Assembly: GCF_000337415.1 (NCBI RefSeq)
Contig: NZ_AOJD01000054.1
Location: forward strand, 1-62,305
From: Halorubrum tebenquichense DSM 14210
GTDB taxonomy: Archaea > Halobacteriota > Halobacteria > Halobacteriales > Haloferacaceae
Reading direction: 5' to 3'
Length of the DNA stretch: 62,305 bases
In this document: positions 59,942-62,305 of the stretch, piece by piece
Layout of the letters: each line of letters opens with the position of its first letter
Position numbering within the stretch: position 1 is the stretch's first letter
The notes under the pieces: generated by a model
Database searches by the model: none
Seen by the model: the letters and a program-made list of their open reading frames with translations, nothing else
Told to the model about the DNA's origin: nothing
Made by a program: the position numbers and the translations under genes

Positions 59942-60496
59942 ATGACTCGGATCGTCGTCATCGACCTCCACGGCCAGTTCACGCACCTCGAACGGCGGGC
60001 GCTCCGCGACCTCGGCGTCGACACCGAGATCGTGTCGGCGGAGACGCCGGCCGACGAGGTCGACGCCGACGGTGTCGTCCTCTCGGGCGGACCGGACATG
60101 GACCGCGTCGGAAACGCTCCCGACTACCTCGACGGCGACGTGCCCGTCCTCGGGATCTGTCTGGGCATGCAGCTGATCGCCGGCGAACTCGACGGCGCGG
60201 TGGGGTCGGGCGACTACGGCGGCTACGCCGACGTCGACGTGGAGATCGTCGACGACGAGGACCCGCTCGTCGGCTCGCTCGCGCCGGAGACCCGCGTCTG
60301 GGCCTCCCACGCCGACGAGGTGACCGAACTCCCCGACGGGTTCGACCGCACCGCCACCTCCGACGTCTGCGACATCGAGGCGATGGCCGACCCGGACGCG
60401 GGGCTGTACGGCGTCCAGTGGCACCCGGAGGTCGCCCACACCGAGCGCGGCGAGGAGGTCTTCGAGAACTTCGTCGCGATCTGCGAGTCGGCCTGA
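59942..60496 (+). CDS. guaAA: GMP synthase, glutamine amidotransferase subunit
   Basis: A 184-residue class I glutamine amidotransferase, which supplies ammonia to the separate GMP synthase subunit (XMP to GMP). Catalytic Cys73 (GICLGMQL), His161 and Glu163 (WHPEVAHTE) are all present. Archaea keep this subunit as its own protein, unlike the bacterial fusion. The ATG at 59942 follows a T-rich box (gccgtttttgtg) by about 25 bases; the upstream ATG at 59918 lies within the promoter spacing and was rejected. Confidence 0.9.
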   Translation: MTRIVVIDLHGQFTHLERRALRDLGVDTEIVSAETPADEVDADGVVLSGGPDMDRVGNAPDYLDGDVPVLGICLGMQLIAGELDGAVGSGDYGGYADVDVEIVDDEDPLVGSLAPETRVWASHADEVTELPDGFDRTATSDVCDIEAMADPDAGLYGVQWHPEVAHTERGEEVFENFVAICESA

Positions 60497-60615
60497 GGCG
60501 AGGCCACGCTCAGGAAGCGGCTGGTCGCGGCGACGCGCGAAGAGAGATAGCCGCGGCTCGGTAGTCGGTGAATCGAAGGCGATGAAAATCGAGCGCGACC
60601 GAGACCGGCGGGCGG

Positions 60616-60900
60616 TTACTCCGCGAACAGCTCGTCGACCGCCTCGCCCGCGGTCTCGACCGCCTCCTGCGCGACCGCCTCCCGGTCCGGATCCGCGTCT
60701 TCGGGGGCGTTGAGGTAGACGTCGACGTCGAGGACGCCGTCCTCGAACGTGACGGTGATGTCGAGGTCCGTCACGGTCGACTGGTCGTAGTGTTTGAACA
60801 CGATCCCCTCGGCCGCCTCCGCGGCGGTGCGGACGACCTCGTCGTCGTCCGGCCCGTCCGCGTCGACCGGCTCCGAGGCGTCGCTCGCGTCGTCGGTCAC
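60616..60900 (-). CDS. DUF3194 family protein downstream of prefoldin beta
   Basis: A 94-residue acidic protein starting at GTG 60900, four bases after the prefoldin beta stop. The sequence VVRTAAEAAEGIVFKHY, then LDITVTFEDGVLDVDVYLNAP and a C-terminal helix (AVAQEAVETAGEAVDELFAE), matches what I remember of DUF3194, which follows pfdB in many archaea. The link suggests a role with prefoldin, but the function is unknown. A longer frame upstream reads through the prefoldin gene and is a shadow. Confidence 0.8.
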   Translation of the reverse strand: MTDDASDASEPVDADGPDDDEVVRTAAEAAEGIVFKHYDQSTVTDLDITVTFEDGVLDVDVYLNAPEDADPDREAVAQEAVETAGEAVDELFAE

Positions 60901-60904
60901 GGCC

Positions 60905-61303
60905 TTACGCGCCGCCAGCGCCCGGACCGCCCGGTCCCATCGGGCCGCCGCCGCCAGCGCCGCCCTGGAGCATCTGCTGGAGCTCGCTCTGAAGCTCGTC
61001 GAACTGCTCCTCGACGCGCTCCTCCTGCTTCTCGAGCTGCTCGACGCGGACCTCGAGCGAGTCGACCTTGTTCTCGAGGTCGTCGTAGGCGGACTCGTAG
61101 TCCGTCTCGACGAGAACCTCACCGATCTCTCGGTACATCCCCGCGTCCTCGTCGACGTCTTCGAGGGCGTCGAGGGCGGTCTTCGACTCGTTCAAGGCGG
61201 ACTGCGCCTGCTCTCTCTGCTCGGAGACCTGCTGTGCCGTCTCCTGAAGCTCCTGCAGCTCCTCTATCTTCTCCTGTGCCTCGGGCGGCATATTCCCTTG
61301 CAT
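60905..61303 (-). CDS. pfdB: Prefoldin subunit beta
   Basis: A 132-residue chaperone subunit. Two long coiled-coil helices ([33 protein letters not shown] ... [33 protein letters not shown]) flank a beta hairpin ([17 protein letters not shown]), as in prefoldin beta. A Gly/Pro-rich tail ([13 protein letters not shown]) is extra. Prefoldin, with a separate alpha subunit, holds unfolded proteins for the thermosome. The ATG at 61303 ([13 protein letters not shown]) is the conserved start. Confidence 0.93.
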   Translation of the reverse strand: MQGNMPPEAQEKIEELQELQETAQQVSEQREQAQSALNESKTALDALEDVDEDAGMYREIGEVLVETDYESAYDDLENKVDSLEVRVEQLEKQEERVEEQFDELQSELQQMLQGGAGGGGPMGPGGPGAGGA

Positions 61304-61405
61304 GGACGGACGGACGCGGCCCGGACGGAAAAACCCCCGACTTCTCCGACGACGGGCCATGCGGTCGTGACAGCCCCGAGAGAGGCCGTTATCGGTGTCT
61401 GGGCG

Positions 61406-61669
61406 CTACGTCCGATCGGCCCTCGCCCCGACGCGTTCGGCGACCGCGACGAGCCGCGACCAGCTGTTGACGCCGGCGCGGAGGGCGACGAGGTCGTCGG
61501 CGCGCACGCGGACGCGGACCGCGCTCCCGTCGCGGTCGACGGTCGCGGTCGAGCGGGCGTCGTCGATCTCGCCCACCTCGGGAGCGAGCGCGTCGGCCAC
61601 GACGCGAGCGCGTCGCTCGGAGGGGTAGGTAACGGAGAGGACCGTCTCGTGTGGTCGCGTCGCCGTCAC
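61406..61669 (-). CDS. pcc1: KEOPS complex subunit Pcc1
   Basis: An 87-residue Pcc1-like subunit of KEOPS, which makes the t6A base in tRNA. It starts at GTG 61669 and shows the small alpha-beta fold with SVTYPSERRARVVADALAPEVGEI and the typical VRVRADDLVALRAGVNSWSRLVAVAERV. It lies between rpoP and pfdB, the same order as in other haloarchaea. Confidence 0.88.
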   Translation of the reverse strand: MTATRPHETVLSVTYPSERRARVVADALAPEVGEIDDARSTATVDRDGSAVRVRVRADDLVALRAGVNSWSRLVAVAERVGARADRT

Positions 61670-61690
61670 GGTCCGAAGAGAAAGACGGCG

Positions 61691-61825
61691 TTACTCGACG
61701 TTGACTTCCTTCACGTCGCCGCCGCGCTCCTTCAGCAGGACGCGGTGGCCGCAGTACGGACAGCGCACGCCGCCGTACTCGTCGAGGGTGACGTCGCGCT
61801 TACAGCGGGAGCACTTGTAGCTCAT
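61691..61825 (-). CDS. rpoP: DNA-directed RNA polymerase subunit P (Rpb12-like)
   Basis: A 44-residue zinc-ribbon subunit of archaeal RNA polymerase. The four metal ligands are intact: CSRC near residue 5 and CPYC near residue 22, followed by [11 protein letters not shown]. It is four bases from the L37Ae stop and clearly cotranscribed with it. Confidence 0.95.
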
Positions 61826-61829
61826 CGTC

Positions 61830-62096
61830 CTACTCCTCGTCGGCGAGCGCGGCGCGGATGGAGCGGCGGACGGTGCGACCGCCGGGCGTCTCGGGGCGGT
61901 ACGCGCCGCCCGTGAACGTCTCGCCGGTCTCCTCGTTGACCCAGATGCCGGTGCCTTTGCGCGTGACGTCGTCACCGTCGACGGTGGCGTTGCGCATCTC
62001 CTCTTCGATGTCCTGAACCCGCTTGCGCGCGACCCGGCCGTAGCGGGCACCGAATCGGCCCGCACTCCCGGTGCTTCGTGCCTTGTCCTCAGCCAT
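61830..62096 (-). CDS. rpl37ae: 50S ribosomal protein L37Ae without its zinc-finger cysteines
   Basis: An 88-residue large-subunit protein (eL43). The N-terminal [18 protein letters not shown] and the C-terminal [22 protein letters not shown] are the conserved rRNA-binding parts. In most archaea the middle is a zinc ribbon with four cysteines; here it reads [26 protein letters not shown], with no cysteine left. The loop probably keeps its fold without zinc. The ATG at 62096 has a T-rich box (ccttttta, about 62125-62132) upstream. It heads the rpl37ae-rpoP-pcc1-pfdB run. Confidence 0.93.
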
Positions 62097-62230
62097 AGTG
62101 AGTCCGTCTACCGCCAGCGCGGGTAAAAAGGCTACGAGTCGCGGCGGGCGATGGCCGCCTTCGAGAGCGCCGGAGCCTCCCGGTTCACCGCGCCCGTCGC
62201 GCACTTCGTCCTTTTATGCTATAGTAGTTA

Positions 62231-62305
62231 CTAGAAATAATTACTCACTTTTGGAATCGAGAGCTGATCAAGAGCACTGTCGATCGCTGTTGTAAGTTCG
62301 TCGAG
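62231..62305 (-). pseudogene. C-terminal tail of a transposase-like gene at the window edge
   Basis: The last 75 bases encode LDELTTAIDSALDQLSIP followed by KVSNYF and a TAG stop at 62231, on the minus strand. Codons (aca, agt, ctt, att, aaa, aat, tat) are AT-rich, unlike every other gene here, and the flanking tatagtagttactagaaataattactc is the most AT-rich stretch in the region. This fits the end of an IS element, perhaps of IS630 type, as I remember similar endings. The rest is outside the window, so it may be intact; the type is only a guess. Confidence 0.45.

Noticed and set aside
1-62305. Search for tRNA and rRNA genes
   Set aside because: No cloverleaf with matching acceptor and T arms, and no rRNA-like sequence, was recognised. 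The GACTCGAA word in the repeats resembles a T-arm but lacks the rest of a tRNA.

Overview
The window is about 62 kb of GC-rich haloarchaeal chromosome. Coding regions have strong G/C third positions, proteins are acidic, many genes look leaderless with a TATA-like box 25-30 bases before the start, and the core genes are archaeal (proteasome beta, TFB, prefoldin beta, Pcc1, RpoP, L37Ae). The light-driven proton pump matches archaerhodopsins almost residue for residue at its N-terminus, which points to Halorubrum or a close relative. This is inference from remembered sequences; no search was run.

Layout. 1-2.7 kb: end of a uracil-DNA glycosylase, a microprotein, proteasome beta and an archaetidylserine synthase. 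2.8-10 kb: a retinal-protein cluster with a Brp/Blh-type protein, a zinc-ribbon coiled-coil protein, archaerhodopsin, a small membrane protein, a CDC48-like ATPase and a Bat-type activator; a candidate Bat site precedes the rhodopsin gene. 10-20.3 kb: housekeeping genes (SPFH protein, two HTH proteins, a DUF84 NTPase, a BtuF-like protein, TFB, AroD, rhomboid, endonuclease V, rhodanese-MBL hydrolase). 21-22.4 kb: a MinD-like ATPase with a coupled partner. 22.5-38.3 kb: an accessory surface island holding two large secreted subtilisins, a cell-anchored cohesin protein and three paralogous membrane-anchored HTH proteins. 38.5-49.7 kb: PEP synthase, MfnA-type decarboxylase, halocyanin, glycosyltransferase, S9 peptidase, two microproteins, a PAS histidine kinase and an aldo/keto reductase. 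49.8-55.1 kb: a leftward copper-handling run. 55.3-57.8 kb: carotenoid desaturase and halorhodopsin. 57.9-62.1 kb: Pth2, TruD, a glutamine amidotransferase, then a leftward run L37Ae-RpoP-Pcc1-PfdB-DUF3194. The right edge carries an AT-rich transposase-like tail.

The most striking system is the surface island. A secreted subtilisin (33087-37442) carries both a cohesin-like and a dockerin-like module and has no C-terminal anchor. The neighbouring protein (31352-32914) has a signal peptide, one cohesin-like module, a long Ser/Asp/Gly linker and a PGF-CTERM anchor. Together they look like a cell-surface protease-docking device. Interleaved DUF7344-like membrane HTH proteins may be its regulators, and two promoters in the island share a complex operator-like sequence, one of them with no gene behind it.

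A second unexpected feature is a family of three intergenic repeats (16.3, 20.5 and 42.1 kb). Each can form a 27-base-arm stem with a conserved G-rich internal loop. Base changes in the stem are compensated between copies, which suggests a structured RNA or a maintained DNA hairpin. In the retinal cluster, the Bat LOV-like domain lacks the photoactive cysteine and the Brp-like protein lacks two of the four expected iron-binding histidines.
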